DNA of 64,000 nucleotides from positions 77,268-141,267 of the forward strand of contig DFIS01000055.1 of the NCBI GenBank assembly GCA_002372175.1. The letters are read 5' to 3'. Made by a program: the position numbers and the translations under genes. The notes below the pieces were generated by a model. It was not told the origin of the DNA. It saw only the letters and a list, made by a program, of their open reading frames with translations, and ran no database searches. Positions 27,660-36,465 of this stretch are shown one piece after another. This DNA comes from Solobacterium sp. UBA3691. GTDB taxonomy: Bacteria; Bacillota_I; Bacilli_A; Erysipelotrichales; Erysipelotrichaceae. How positions within the stretch are numbered: the first letter of the stretch is position 1; each line of letters begins with the position of its first letter.

Positions 27660-27759
27660 CCTTTTCAAATACGGAAGGTACTGCCGTTTCCCGCAGTGCC
27701 CTGTGCCGAATATGTCGGCGGCGGTCCGGTTCCCATAGTCTTTGACCGTAGGAAAAAGG
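27660..27759 (-). ncRNA. Probable Moco riboswitch aptamer
   Basis: About 100 nt of leader RNA upstream of modA folds by eye into a closed structure. The outer stem is CCTTTT..TACGG (27759-27746) with CCGTA..AAAAGG (27674-27660). Inside are a hairpin GCCGA-CATAT-TCGGC (27719-27705) and a hairpin ACTGC..GCAGT (27697-27680) with loop GGGAAACG. A GGGAACCGG segment precedes them. Position before a molybdate/Moco operon, size and the purine-rich internal loops fit the Moco RNA motif; I could not compare with a covariance model. With the attenuator it would switch the operon off when cofactor is plentiful. Confidence 0.62.
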
Positions 27760-27784
27760 ACTCGAAGACAATAAAACTATGTCA

Positions 27785-28627
27785 TTACTCTTCACAGGTT
27801 GTCAAGATTGAAAGAAGTGTATCACAACCGTCTAAGTGATAAGTGTCTAAACCATCTATCCGCAGTGCTTCTATGATTTCAAGGGTGATGTTTTTTCCGG
27901 TGATTTTGCATATCAAAAATCTGGAAATGCTTTCCGGAACCATCTTCTTCTGGCCCATTGTAACAATATGACTTTCCCACCCTAACCGCTTTATATGATT
28001 GATGACTGTCTGCTTAATGCAGCCTGCTTTCTTAGCAATGTCCGCATATGACATCATTGGTTTTTCCGGCGCAGGTAGCTGCAACTTTTTATCACCTTCC
28101 TTTAACTGCTTTCTGCGCTCTCTTTGATAAACAGCACTCTTCGTATCATTTCCTATACTCAGCGGTCGAACAACGTCAGTATTGCTGTTCTGCTTATGAA
28201 GCGTAGGTTCCTTTGGATCTCCTGAGATGGTCAATCCTGTAATTGCCATAAACCCATCTGAATTAATGTAGATCAGCGAGCCTTGGATCAGCGTGGCAAC
28301 CCCGTCTTTAATTGATACATCCGTGAAGCCACCCTTCATTTCAGCCTCCAGATCATCAGCTGTTACAGGAAGAACTCTATCTCCTATACGCCAGCAAAGA
28401 ACTCCGCCATAGTTCGCATATTTTAATGCGAGACGGATCCAAAGCCACAAATATTCAGGTCCGTGTTTCAGTCGTTCAATTGCCGCAACTTCTTCACAGG
28501 AATCAATTCCCAGTTCAACTTTTAGGAAATAAAACGTTTCATTTCTATTCGGCACTTTGATCACCGTCCTTTTCTGATTCAGGTGATCCATCCGAACCTG
28601 GGTGCCATTTGGCATATTCCTCTTCAT
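27785..28627 (-). CDS. Phage replisome organiser-like protein
   Basis: A 280-residue protein. Residues about 30-130 (FYFLKVELGIDSCEEVAAIE, then WLWIRLALKYANYGG and a D-L-E-A-E stretch) match the phage replisome organiser N-terminal domain. A second helix-turn-helix-like segment is SYADIAKKAGCIKQTVINH at about 190-210. Such proteins load the helicase at phage or plasmid origins. Its ATG directly follows the stop of the preceding fragment (TAAATG). It is an isolated phage gene, AT-richer than the Mo operon downstream; expression or function here is doubtful. Confidence 0.72.
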   Translation of the reverse strand: MKRNMPNGTQVRMDHLNQKRTVIKVPNRNETFYFLKVELGIDSCEEVAAIERLKHGPEYLWLWIRLALKYANYGGVLCWRIGDRVLPVTADDLEAEMKGGFTDVSIKDGVATLIQGSLIYINSDGFMAITGLTISGDPKEPTLHKQNSNTDVVRPLSIGNDTKSAVYQRERRKQLKEGDKKLQLPAPEKPMMSYADIAKKAGCIKQTVINHIKRLGWESHIVTMGQKKMVPESISRFLICKITGKNITLEIIEALRIDGLDTYHLDGCDTLLSILTTCEE

Positions 28628-28915
28628 TTATTTCCGAGCTAATTTGGCAACACGCATTCTTGTGATTCCTAAATAATCGGCGGTTTCAGCATCACTGTGA
28701 GTGCCTTTGAATCGAATGCTGTAATTGAATATTTTATGCTTTAGAACATTGGGATTTTTAGCATGAATTGTGTAGCTATATACGAGGTCTAACGCGGCAA
28801 AGACGTGAACACCGTCTGTAACTGTTCTTTCGCGGCTGATCGGATCGATGAGATTATATGTGTAATGCCTGTAAAATAGCGTAAAATCAAGCAAATATAG
28901 GTATTCATAGTTTGT
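28628..28915 (-). pseudogene. Phage-type DNA-binding protein fragment
   Basis: About 95 residues ending in HSDAETADYLGITRMRVAKLAR, a helix-turn-helix of the kind used by phage or plasmid control proteins. Before it, YLYLLDFTLFYRHYTYNLID looks like ordinary coding sequence. Upstream of about 28915 the frame stays open to 29185, but that part is antisense to another decayed gene and has no ribosome site. I take it as a 5'-truncated gene. Its stop touches the start of the replisome organiser gene, so the two came together from one element. Confidence 0.55.
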
Positions 28916-29269
28916 TCCCGAAATACTCATACACCATGATGGTACATACCAGCCGATATACAAAAAGATGGAACCGATGTTTACGAAGAGTTCCATCCTG
29001 ATGGGTGTATATGAAGGCAAAAGCCGGGGAGGTATTCCTCTGGGTAAAGAATGGCAGGAGAATGACGTTTTGTGAATACCATCTCGGCGATGGCTCCCTC
29101 CCATCAGCCTTCCTGTGCATACACATATGATATGACTCCGGCACCGGGGATCTGGAATATCCTGCCGGTATATCCGTATGATCATATGTCCCTGCAGGGC
29201 GGACTGTTACGGAAACACTCTGTCACAGAATTCTACGATACCCTGCTGAAGAAGATCAGTTCGCTGTAA
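28910..29269 (+). pseudogene. Unrecognised gene remnant with frameshift
   Basis: Two plus-strand frames look coding. The first reads HHDGTYQPIYKKMEPM and SSILMGVYEGKSRGG to a TGA near 29070. The second continues with YTYDMTPAPGIWNILPVYPY and SVTEFYDTLLKKISSL to TAA at 29267-29269. One indel near 29070 would join them. The 5' end is lost at the phage fragment. I do not recognise the family. Its stop is immediately adjacent to the stop of the convergent methyltransferase gene. Confidence 0.45.
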
Positions 29270-30619
29270 TTACAGTTTTCTTACGCCGGGATCGATCCGG
29301 TTCTTGATCACGGTACCGCTGCATCTCCCAAAGCCAAGCGGATAGCCGTCGGTGCATACCAGCACCCAGCCGTTTTCGTCTGTCTCTGTCTCCACGGTCT
29401 CCCCGCGCAGATATTTCTCTGTCCGCGGATCATCTGCCGCAAAGCTCACAACACGATCAAATGTCTCTGTACTCAACGACATAGCCAGATGCTGGGAGGG
29501 TTCAAACCTTCCCTTTTTCAGTGTCCCGAACAGTAACCCGGAACGTACCGTGCGCATTCCGGTATACGGAAGATCCTCTTCCGGCAGGTACAGTACCCTG
29601 TCCTTCAGGATCATGAACCTGTCCGGATCATACTGCTTATGTATATGTGTCATAAACATCGTCATATCTTCCGGCAGCTTCTCTCTGCGTCTTTGGCTCT
29701 GTACAGACACTGTGCGTTCTCCTTCGCCTTTCTGCAGTAAGGCTGTAAAATGACCCTCTCCCTGCAGTCTGTGCGGATATAAACGCACACAGTTCTCTGT
29801 CCCCGGCAGGATACCATGCGCAAAGTTACCTTCTCTTGCGATCGGCAGCACCTGTAACTGCGGGCAGATCTTCTTCATGTACAGGATGATCTCTTCATCC
29901 TCCTCGGGTGAGAATGTACAGGTGGAATAGACAAGCTTACCGCCCTCCCGTAACATGCCCAGTGCCGAAGTGACGATCTCCTTCTGTATTTCCGCATAGT
30001 ACTGCGGTCCTCTTTCTTCCCAGGCTTTGATCAGAGACGGATCTTTCCTGAACATGCCTTCTCCCGAACACGGGACATCCAGCAGGATACAGTCAAAGTA
30101 TTCCGGGAAGTATTCTGCCATGCGGTTCAGGTCTTCTCCTGTCACATAGGTATTCCCTGCTCCGTAGCGCTGTATATTCTTCAGGGTCGCATTCTGTCTC
30201 GAGATACTGATGTCGTTGGAGATCAGCACACCGGTATCCTGCAGCTTTGCGGCCAGTGTCACAGTCTTCCCGCCCGGTGCTGCACAGGCATCAAGCACCC
30301 TGTCTCCGGGCTGTACAGGCAGTACTTCCGCCGGCAGGGAGGCTGAAGCTTCCTGCAGATAATAGAGACCCGCATACCAGTACGGATGCGTACCCGGACG
30401 TACATCCCCATGGACGTAAAAGGCATCTGCACACCAGGGCACAGGCGAAAGTTCAAACGGAGATATCCGCCGGAACTCTTCGGCAGAGATCTTCCCAGCA
30501 TTAATATGAAGACTGAGTGTCTCCGGTTCTTCAAGACTCTGCAGGTATGCCGGATACTCTTCACCAAGCAGACTCTTCATGCGTATTTCATATGTTTCAG
30601 GCAGTTTCATCCCCATCAT
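29270..30619 (-). CDS. rsmF: RsmF-type rRNA (cytosine-C5) methyltransferase
   Basis: A 449-residue SAM-dependent RNA methyltransferase of the NOL1/NOP2/sun family. The SAM motif is LDACAAPGGKTV, then ISNDISISR. The catalytic pair is in LLDVPCSGEGMFRKDP (P-C) and YSTCTFSPEEDE (T-C). The C-terminal 120 residues form an RNA-binding extension as in the RsmF group of Bacillota. ATG choice among 30619 and the codon four residues later is open. It probably methylates 16S rRNA in the cytoplasm. Confidence 0.9.
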   Translation of the reverse strand: MMGMKLPETYEIRMKSLLGEEYPAYLQSLEEPETLSLHINAGKISAEEFRRISPFELSPVPWCADAFYVHGDVRPGTHPYWYAGLYYLQEASASLPAEVLPVQPGDRVLDACAAPGGKTVTLAAKLQDTGVLISNDISISRQNATLKNIQRYGAGNTYVTGEDLNRMAEYFPEYFDCILLDVPCSGEGMFRKDPSLIKAWEERGPQYYAEIQKEIVTSALGMLREGGKLVYSTCTFSPEEDEEIILYMKKICPQLQVLPIAREGNFAHGILPGTENCVRLYPHRLQGEGHFTALLQKGEGERTVSVQSQRRREKLPEDMTMFMTHIHKQYDPDRFMILKDRVLYLPEEDLPYTGMRTVRSGLLFGTLKKGRFEPSQHLAMSLSTETFDRVVSFAADDPRTEKYLRGETVETETDENGWVLVCTDGYPLGFGRCSGTVIKNRIDPGVRKL

Positions 30620-30697
30620 TGTAACAGGTAACCCGGAGTTACGATTATTCTTTGTGAAGAAGCGAAATCATACTATACTATATAGCGAGGTGAGATA

Positions 30698-31903
30698 ATG
30701 ATTAGACATGCCGAACGGATGGATCTTGTCCATTCCGATATACGAGGACCACTGTACCAGGAAGCTCTGCGGATGATCAGCAGCGGTATTCCTGTCCTTA
30801 AGCTGAATACCGGCAATCCTGCAGCTTTTGGCTTTACACTTCCCGAGAGCGTCAGAGGCGCATTGCTGGAGGGGTTGGACAGAGCTGTTGCCTACAGTGA
30901 TTCCAGAGGTATGCCCGATGTCAGAGGTGCGATTCTTGAATATCACAGAGGCAAGGGTCTCTCACATTCTACGGCTGAGGATATCTTCATCGGCAACGGT
31001 GTTTCCGAGATGGCAGAGATGAGTGTGCTGGCCGTCATGGATCCCGGTGATGAGATGCTCGTACCGTGTCCGAATTACTCGCTGTGGTCCAATTCCCTGC
31101 ATCTTGCCGGGGCTGTGCCTGTCTATTACAGATGCGATGAAGAGAACAGGTGGATGCCTGATCCTGAAGATATCCAGGCAAAGATCACCAAACGTACAAA
31201 AGCGATCCTGATCATCAATCCGAACAATCCTACTGGTGTACTGTATGATGATGAGACGATGAAGACCATCCTGCAGATCGCCAGGGAGAATCACCTGCTG
31301 GTATTTGCGGATGAGATCTATGACAGACTTGTCATGGATGGCAAGGTACATCATTCTGCCGCATACCTGGCTCCGGATCTGCCCGTGATCACGTTTAACG
31401 GACTGTCCAAGTCGCATATCATCTGCGGTTTCCGCTGCGGCTGGATGATCCTCTCCGATCCTAATAACGAACTAGGTGAAGTCAGAGATGCCCTGGAGAG
31501 ACTCTCCTCGATGCGTCTATGCGGAAATACCCTGTCACAGCTGGTCATTCCTGCTGCTCTGCATGACCCCGAAAGCACCCAGGCCATGCTGGTGCCGGGA
31601 GGCAGACTCTACGAGCAGCGTAAGGCTGTTGTGGAAGTCATTCAGAAGACACCGGGAATGTCTGTCGTACCGAATGATGCGGCCTTCTACGTCTTCCCGA
31701 AGTATGACGCTGAGAGATTCCATATCACATCCGACAAGGAATTCGGCATGGGTGTACTGAAAAACAAACATGTGCTGATCGTCCCGGGAAGCGGCTTCGG
31801 CTATCCGACACCCGATCACTTCAGGATCGTGATGTTGCCGGAGGCGGAAGAACTGGCCAAAGCCACACAGGATATCGCCGATTACCTGTTAAGTCTTCAA
31901 TAA
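30698..31903 (+). CDS. Class I/II aminotransferase (alanine transaminase-like)
   Basis: A 401-residue PLP enzyme of fold type I. The cofactor Lys is in FNGLSKSH, the substrate motif INPNNPTG is clear, ADEIYDRLV supplies the PLP-ring Asp, and PNYSLW and the C-terminal FRIVMLPE Arg fit class I. The overall pattern (MIRHAERMDLVHSDIRGPL) is closest to AlaA-type alanine/valine transaminases. GAGGTGAG before ATG and TATACTATAT further up look like its own signals. It ends at a bidirectional terminator. Confidence 0.9.
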   Translation: MIRHAERMDLVHSDIRGPLYQEALRMISSGIPVLKLNTGNPAAFGFTLPESVRGALLEGLDRAVAYSDSRGMPDVRGAILEYHRGKGLSHSTAEDIFIGNGVSEMAEMSVLAVMDPGDEMLVPCPNYSLWSNSLHLAGAVPVYYRCDEENRWMPDPEDIQAKITKRTKAILIINPNNPTGVLYDDETMKTILQIARENHLLVFADEIYDRLVMDGKVHHSAAYLAPDLPVITFNGLSKSHIICGFRCGWMILSDPNNELGEVRDALERLSSMRLCGNTLSQLVIPAALHDPESTQAMLVPGGRLYEQRKAVVEVIQKTPGMSVVPNDAAFYVFPKYDAERFHITSDKEFGMGVLKNKHVLIVPGSGFGYPTPDHFRIVMLPEAEELAKATQDIADYLLSLQ

Positions 31904-31907
31904 CACA

Positions 31908-31930
31908 AAAGGAACTCATCGAGTTCCTTT
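31908..31930. terminator. Bidirectional terminator
   Basis: AAAGGAACTC (31908-31917) pairs with GAGTTCCTTT (31921-31930), 10 bp, 3-nt loop. T-rich sequence follows on both strands (CATTTTA on plus, TTTTGTGTT on minus), so it can serve the aminotransferase and the convergent amidohydrolase. Confidence 0.82.
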
Positions 31931-31941
31931 CATTTTACAGT

Positions 31942-33102
31942 TCAGAATCCCTGATACAGTCTCAGAGCATTCTCGGAGAGTACCTGACGGGCACTCTTCA
32001 GAGCTCTGTCCTTGCTCATATAGCCATCTTCCACGAAGTCGGAGAAGACCTTGGCCAGAGCGATCTTGGACGCTTTGGCAGCTGCCCAGGAGCCCTCAAA
32101 AGCACCATGCTGACCGGACCCGAGCAGGATCTGATTATGCGGAGCCTGGGCCAGTACTTCCTTGAACATGGCAGCCATGCCCATACCCTGCCAGGGCAGT
32201 GTCTGTGAGAAGTCTACATAGATATTACAGAAGTTGTAGGCCATGATCGCCGCATTCCTGGTGAACGGGAAAGCCCCGTGCAGTAAGACGATATTCGTCT
32301 TCTCGTGTCTCGTATCGCCGAGGAACGGTGCCAGCAGTACCGGATCATGTTTATATACACCCTTATGACTTCTCATGCCTGTAGAACCTGTATGAACATG
32401 GATCGAGATACCCAGTTCCGCACAGAGATACAGGATCTGATCAAACATCGCATAGTATACAGCCCGCTGTGCTTCATAGTTTCCGGCCTTGGCATCCCTG
32501 AATGCCTTCTCTGCTTCCTGCGGTGTGACCAGGTAGGCGTCAAATCCGTACCTTTCACCGATATGTCCCTTGATCCCCATGAAACCCTGACTGACAGCTG
32601 TACGGATCGCTTCCTCCAGCTTTGTCATCAGTGACGCAAAGGTCTCTTCACTCTTCAGCAGTTCAAAGTATACATCCTCAAAACGGAACAGACGGTTGAC
32701 CTTGTTGGGTATGCACGCTGTCAGAGGATCGCCCCAGGGCAGTTCACTCTCCAGTGTACTGGCTACGATATGTTCCTCATCATAGAGACTCTGCACATAT
32801 TTACGGATGCCTTCCTCAGTACCGCCGATTGCCTTGTTCCGGGCTTCCACAACCGCTTCCACGGTCTCCTCACAGCCGAATCTCTCCGCCATGAAGTGTA
32901 CCAGCTGCAGCACCATCGGCAGCTCTCTCAGCGATGCGAGATGTTTCTGCGACGGGAACTTGGCGCCGTTTTCATCCCTTGCGGACATCGTACCGTGATT
33001 GTAGCTCTTCAGGAACTGATCAACGGTAATGACCGGTTTGTCCATATCCAGCACATGTGTATGGTTGTCGTAAAAATTCTCATTGGAAAAATCAAACAGC
33101 AT
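31942..33102 (-). CDS. Amidohydrolase-family metalloenzyme
   Basis: A 386-residue TIM-barrel hydrolase. Metal ligands are suggested by NHTHVLD near the N-terminus, ISIHVHTGSTG, and IVLLHGAFPF; a Lys in GIKGHIGER could also ligate metal, and the GSGQHGAFEG segment near the end may supply a further ligand. The pattern resembles amidohydrolase_2 enzymes (uronate isomerase or decarboxylase-like). Reaction and substrate are not determined. GAGGT precedes ATG 33102. It is a single gene between the aminotransferase terminator and the serine hydrolase. Confidence 0.78.
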   Translation of the reverse strand: MLFDFSNENFYDNHTHVLDMDKPVITVDQFLKSYNHGTMSARDENGAKFPSQKHLASLRELPMVLQLVHFMAERFGCEETVEAVVEARNKAIGGTEEGIRKYVQSLYDEEHIVASTLESELPWGDPLTACIPNKVNRLFRFEDVYFELLKSEETFASLMTKLEEAIRTAVSQGFMGIKGHIGERYGFDAYLVTPQEAEKAFRDAKAGNYEAQRAVYYAMFDQILYLCAELGISIHVHTGSTGMRSHKGVYKHDPVLLAPFLGDTRHEKTNIVLLHGAFPFTRNAAIMAYNFCNIYVDFSQTLPWQGMGMAAMFKEVLAQAPHNQILLGSGQHGAFEGSWAAAKASKIALAKVFSDFVEDGYMSKDRALKSARQVLSENALRLYQGF

Positions 33103-33139
33103 AATTTCTTACCTCTGCTTAAATTATACATATACAAAC

Positions 33140-34024
33140 CTATTCTTTTCCTACGGATTCATATACCAGAGAGGAGATTCCGGCAATATCATTGAATACT
33201 CTGTCATCACCGTCACCCTCCGACATGATCACCAGAATATAATCTCCGGCCGGGGCAAAGACGATCGCGGCATCGTGCTGCAGACCCTCCAGCTCTCCGG
33301 TCTTGTTTGCGCTCTCCACATCCGCAGGAAGACCGGCCGGGATCTTCCACGTCTTCTCCTGTTTTTCCAGGGCATCCAGAATGAAGTTGGAAGCTTCCAT
33401 GTCCACAAATGTACCCGCATAGATCTCACTTAACGCATAGCCGACATCCCTGGCCGATGTCATATTCGCCGCATCCTTGTCGTAGATATTTCCGGTGCTG
33501 ATCAGTCTTCCGGTATCGATATACCCATGATTATGTGCAAAGGATGTAACTGCCTGCAGACCGGTGATCATACTGCCGCCGCCCATGTACCTCTCCAGCC
33601 ATGTCCAGGCATCATTATCGGATACCGACAGCATCTTCCTCAGCTGTTTATCCGTCTCTTCGGTCTCAGCAATCTCTCCGCTGCGTACTTTCTCGAAGAA
33701 GGCACCGGCTACGAAGATCTTGATCAGACTGGCGGAGATCATCCGGTGATCATGAATACGCAGTTCTTCCCCGCTCCTGATGATCTTGACGTAGACCGAC
33801 CACTCCCCCGGCAGACCTGCCAGATGATCTTTCAGCTGTGCTTCCAGAGCCGGGATCTTTGACTGTACAGGCTCCGGCGAGGGTACGCTGACCTCTGTGA
33901 CAGGCTGCTGTACCTCCTGCGGTCTTTCTGTCATCAGTGATGATATCAGCACCAGCATACACTGCAGGATAAGCATAAAAACAAACAGGGATTCTGTGAT
34001 CTGTTTTCTCTGTCTGCTTTTCAT
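33140..34024 (-). CDS. Serine hydrolase, class A beta-lactamase fold
   Basis: A 294-residue protein with an N-terminal transmembrane segment (LFVFMLILQCMLVLISSLM), no lipobox, and a Pro/Glu/Val linker, so the enzyme faces outward. The three active-site motifs of the penicillin-recognising fold are present: S-x-x-K in ISASLIKIF, S-D-N in SVSDNDAW and K-T-G in SANKTGELEG. I do not see the E-x-x-L-N motif of true class A beta-lactamases, so resistance should not be assumed. No ribosome site precedes ATG 34024, but TATAAT lies 7 nt upstream. The gene overlaps the stop region of the Nudix gene. Confidence 0.82.
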   Translation of the reverse strand: MKSRQRKQITESLFVFMLILQCMLVLISSLMTERPQEVQQPVTEVSVPSPEPVQSKIPALEAQLKDHLAGLPGEWSVYVKIIRSGEELRIHDHRMISASLIKIFVAGAFFEKVRSGEIAETEETDKQLRKMLSVSDNDAWTWLERYMGGGSMITGLQAVTSFAHNHGYIDTGRLISTGNIYDKDAANMTSARDVGYALSEIYAGTFVDMEASNFILDALEKQEKTWKIPAGLPADVESANKTGELEGLQHDAAIVFAPAGDYILVIMSEGDGDDRVFNDIAGISSLVYESVGKE

Positions 34025-34032
34025 GTATTAGA

Positions 34033-34575
34033 TTATAGTTGATTATTACCGTACACTGCATCATTTTCCTGCAAAAGCAGCTCGGTCACATGTGTTTCGC
34101 GTTCGATCATCGCCGGATCTGCGCCATGGTGATCATGTGTGCGGTTGACACGGATGAATTCCTCCGGGGATACCAGGACCGCCTCCGGTTCCTCTTCAAG
34201 TTCGTAGGTATCATACTGCACAGGCAGACCTGTTACTTCCGCCTCTGCCAGATAGTAGTAATTATCCTGGATGAAAAGATCATACTCTGCATATTCATCC
34301 ACGCCCCGGGATACTCTGTGCACATTGCCGAAGGGATGCACGGAGGCAGCACGGACCACCACACCGGCTTCCTCCCTTGCCTCACGGCAGAGTGTCTGCA
34401 GATGTGTTTCTCCGGGCTCCATGCCGCCGCCGGGATGCTTGTAACAATCATAACGGTGAGAGTAGACGGCACATAACATTCCGTCTTTCATGATGATACC
34501 CCGGACGGAGGGACGCACAAGCACCTTCTCATCCGAGGTATAGTCTTTCCTGTCCAGTATAAACAGCGTACGCAT
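34033..34575 (-). CDS. Nudix hydrolase
   Basis: A 180-residue hydrolase. The Nudix box is complete: GGGMEPGETHLQTLCREAR followed by EEAGV, i.e. G-x5-E-x7-R-E-x2-E-E-x-G. N-terminal strands (VRPSVRGIIMKDGMLCAVY) and the tail LLLQENDAVYG complete the domain. Family members cleave nucleoside diphosphates linked to another group; the substrate is unknown. It is 2 bp after the lipoprotein gene and part of the minus-strand run from 36.4 to 33.1 kb. Confidence 0.9.
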   Translation of the reverse strand: MRTLFILDRKDYTSDEKVLVRPSVRGIIMKDGMLCAVYSHRYDCYKHPGGGMEPGETHLQTLCREAREEAGVVVRAASVHPFGNVHRVSRGVDEYAEYDLFIQDNYYYLAEAEVTGLPVQYDTYELEEEPEAVLVSPEEFIRVNRTHDHHGADPAMIERETHVTELLLQENDAVYGNNQL

Positions 34576-34577
34576 AT

Positions 34578-35711
34578 CTACTGATAATACTCATACCAGG
34601 TATCACCGACAACATCATACTCAAAGATATGTGTCATATCATCCGATACCGCGTATGTCTTCTCTCTTGTGAACATACCGTCATGTTCAGTACCGAAGTA
34701 TACTTCAAAGCACGGGTGTCCGGACAGTTCAATACGGTCATGAGGACCTTTATCCATGACCATACCCTTCTTTAACAGATCCTCAAGATCCGGAAATTCC
34801 TGTACGATCTTCTGTTGGATCAGTTCATCATCCTCCACGGTCCAGAGATAATCCACGATACCGAAGTTGCCCGCAAAGATCTCATGTTCAGGATCATAGA
34901 TATCAAACATCGGCCGGTAGTACACGATAAACGAAAGGATCCTGCCCTGACTGTCGGTAATGCTGATCTGTACCTCGGGCATCCGGGTGCTGCTTCCCGC
35001 TTTCAGCAGGATCGGCTTCCCGCTCTCACTGCGGTACAGTACCTCCGTAACATTGTTATTTCCGTCGGTCCTGTTGACAGCCACGGTCGCTGCCGGATCA
35101 GCAGGAACGATTGCGAAAAGATCTGCGCCATCGTATTCAACCGTCTCAAGACCATCCAGCCACGCAAACATCTGTCTGTACTTCTCTTCAATACTGTCTG
35201 TACCGACGTACGCAAAACCGCCGATATAGCCGTTATATGCCATGTCCGAGCGCAGACGGTCCAGGGTCACCTCCGGATGCGGTGCTTCCCTCTCGTACCA
35301 GTATCCCTTGATATCCTGATACTCATAGAGTTTGGACTGATCATCCGTCATCGCAAAAGAGCGCACGGTAACGAACTGACTGCCGTCGTCATAGCCAAAG
35401 CTGACACCGTAACATTCCTGATCATTGATGCCCAGTTCACTGACCGCATACTTTCTCTCTTCACCATACTGCAGCGTTCCGTTCTGCAGGAACTCATACA
35501 TCCGCGGCACATCCCGGCAGATCACATCGGTCATGTATGCATACGGATCCTCCATGCCTGATAACAGTTCCTTCGGTGTTTCCGGAGTCGCTGAAACCGC
35601 CGGTGCTTCCGGTGTCTTTGAAGCTTCCGGTGCAGCCGAAGCCGCCGGTGCCTTTCCTGCACATCCTGTAAGTAAGGCAATACATAGTACTGCCCGCAGC
35701 TTTCTCTGCAT
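34578..35711 (-). CDS. Lipoprotein with Ala/Pro-rich linker
   Basis: A 377-residue protein starting at ATG 35711 (GGAGGA upstream). Signal and lipobox AVLCIALLTGC are followed by a low-complexity Ala-Pro-Glu-Ser-Thr linker of about 40 residues made of repeated A-P-E-A-S / T-P-E-T-P units. The globular part is acidic with Tyr-rich strands (YEYQDIKGYWYEREAPHPE, YRPMFDIYDPEHE) and ends VVGDTWYEYYQ. No family recognised. The start overlaps the last base of the oxidoreductase stop (TAATG). Confidence 0.75.
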   Translation of the reverse strand: MQRKLRAVLCIALLTGCAGKAPAASAAPEASKTPEAPAVSATPETPKELLSGMEDPYAYMTDVICRDVPRMYEFLQNGTLQYGEERKYAVSELGINDQECYGVSFGYDDGSQFVTVRSFAMTDDQSKLYEYQDIKGYWYEREAPHPEVTLDRLRSDMAYNGYIGGFAYVGTDSIEEKYRQMFAWLDGLETVEYDGADLFAIVPADPAATVAVNRTDGNNNVTEVLYRSESGKPILLKAGSSTRMPEVQISITDSQGRILSFIVYYRPMFDIYDPEHEIFAGNFGIVDYLWTVEDDELIQQKIVQEFPDLEDLLKKGMVMDKGPHDRIELSGHPCFEVYFGTEHDGMFTREKTYAVSDDMTHIFEYDVVGDTWYEYYQ

Positions 35712-36370
35712 TATTCCTCCGCTGCCCTGCATTTCTCAGCCAGCTGCACACCCAGGGCATATGCCTGTTTCTTCTCTTCCGGGAAGACATTCTCATGTCT
35801 TTCCTGCTTGCCGGGAATATCAAACATCGTCCAGTTGAAACGGCTGTAGTCCTTGACCTGCAGGGTGTTGCCGCAGATCATTACCTCTGTCTCACCGACA
35901 AAGTTAGTCAGTGTGCTCCTGTATCTTTCGATCATCTTTGTATAACCAAGATCATCATAGTATTCATCGGAAGCATTGCTGGTCATGATAAACAGTACCG
36001 GTGTCTTCGGTGCATTGTACCGTGTCTCTTCCCTCCGGTATGTCAGATTCTGGAAGACCAGCCGTTCAAACAATGCTCTGAAGCCTGCCGTAGGTTCACT
36101 CAGATAATTCGGAGAACCCAGGATCACGGCATCGGATGTACGGATATCCTCAAGGATCGGATACAGTCCGTCATGGCATATGCACTTGCCTTCATTCGGT
36201 TCCAGCTTACAGCCGAAACAGGATATACATCCCGTAAACTTAGGTTGTCTGTAGAGATCATAATATACTGTCTCCGCCCCTGCCGAGGCCGCACCATCCA
36301 GTGCTGCCTGAATCAGTTCGGCGGTATTTCCTGCGGGTCTCGGACTTGCGTTTACTGCTGTGATCTTCAT
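35711..36370 (-). CDS. NAD(P)H-dependent FMN oxidoreductase
   Basis: A 219-residue flavodoxin-fold reductase. ATG 36370 is preferred: GGAGG lies 8 nt upstream, while the longer frame runs through the terminator of the next operon. ITAVNASPRPAGNTAELI is the FMN phosphate site, CISCFGCKLEPNEGKC a Cys cluster common in iron-sulfur flavoprotein-like reductases, and ILGSPNYLSEPTAG the second flavin loop. It probably reduces quinones, nitro groups or flavins with NAD(P)H in the cytoplasm. It starts the operon with the lipoprotein and Nudix gene. Confidence 0.85.
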   Translation of the reverse strand: MKITAVNASPRPAGNTAELIQAALDGAASAGAETVYYDLYRQPKFTGCISCFGCKLEPNEGKCICHDGLYPILEDIRTSDAVILGSPNYLSEPTAGFRALFERLVFQNLTYRREETRYNAPKTPVLFIMTSNASDEYYDDLGYTKMIERYRSTLTNFVGETEVMICGNTLQVKDYSRFNWTMFDIPGKQERHENVFPEEKKQAYALGVQLAEKCRAAEE

Positions 36371-36428
36371 CGTCATATCCTCCGTGTCTATTTTTATTGT
36401 ACATGGATATCGGCAGAATTTGGGCATA

Positions 36429-36458
36429 AGAAAAGAACTGTCTCTTTCGAAACAGTTC
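36429..36458 (-). terminator. Terminator of the ceramidase-like operon
   Basis: On the minus strand GAACTGTTTC pairs with GAGACAGTTC (10 bp including one T-G pair, 4-nt loop), followed by TTTTCTT. It lies 8 bp after the last gene of the operon. Confidence 0.8.
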
Positions 36459-36465
36459 ATCTCTC

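Noticed and set aside
27660..27759. Cobalamin riboswitch as an alternative for the leader RNA.
   Set aside because: The GGGAA and CACTG pieces are suggestive, but the B12 box and the usual CCGCCACTGT order are absent, and the operon is entirely molybdenum-related.
27774..28913. AAACTATG / CATAGTTT as inverted ends of the small phage segment.
   Set aside because: Only 8 bp, AT-rich, no target duplication; chance is as likely.
28916..29185. N-terminal extension of the phage-type HTH fragment.
   Set aside because: It is the antisense of a coding-looking plus-strand remnant and has Cys/His-rich shadow composition.
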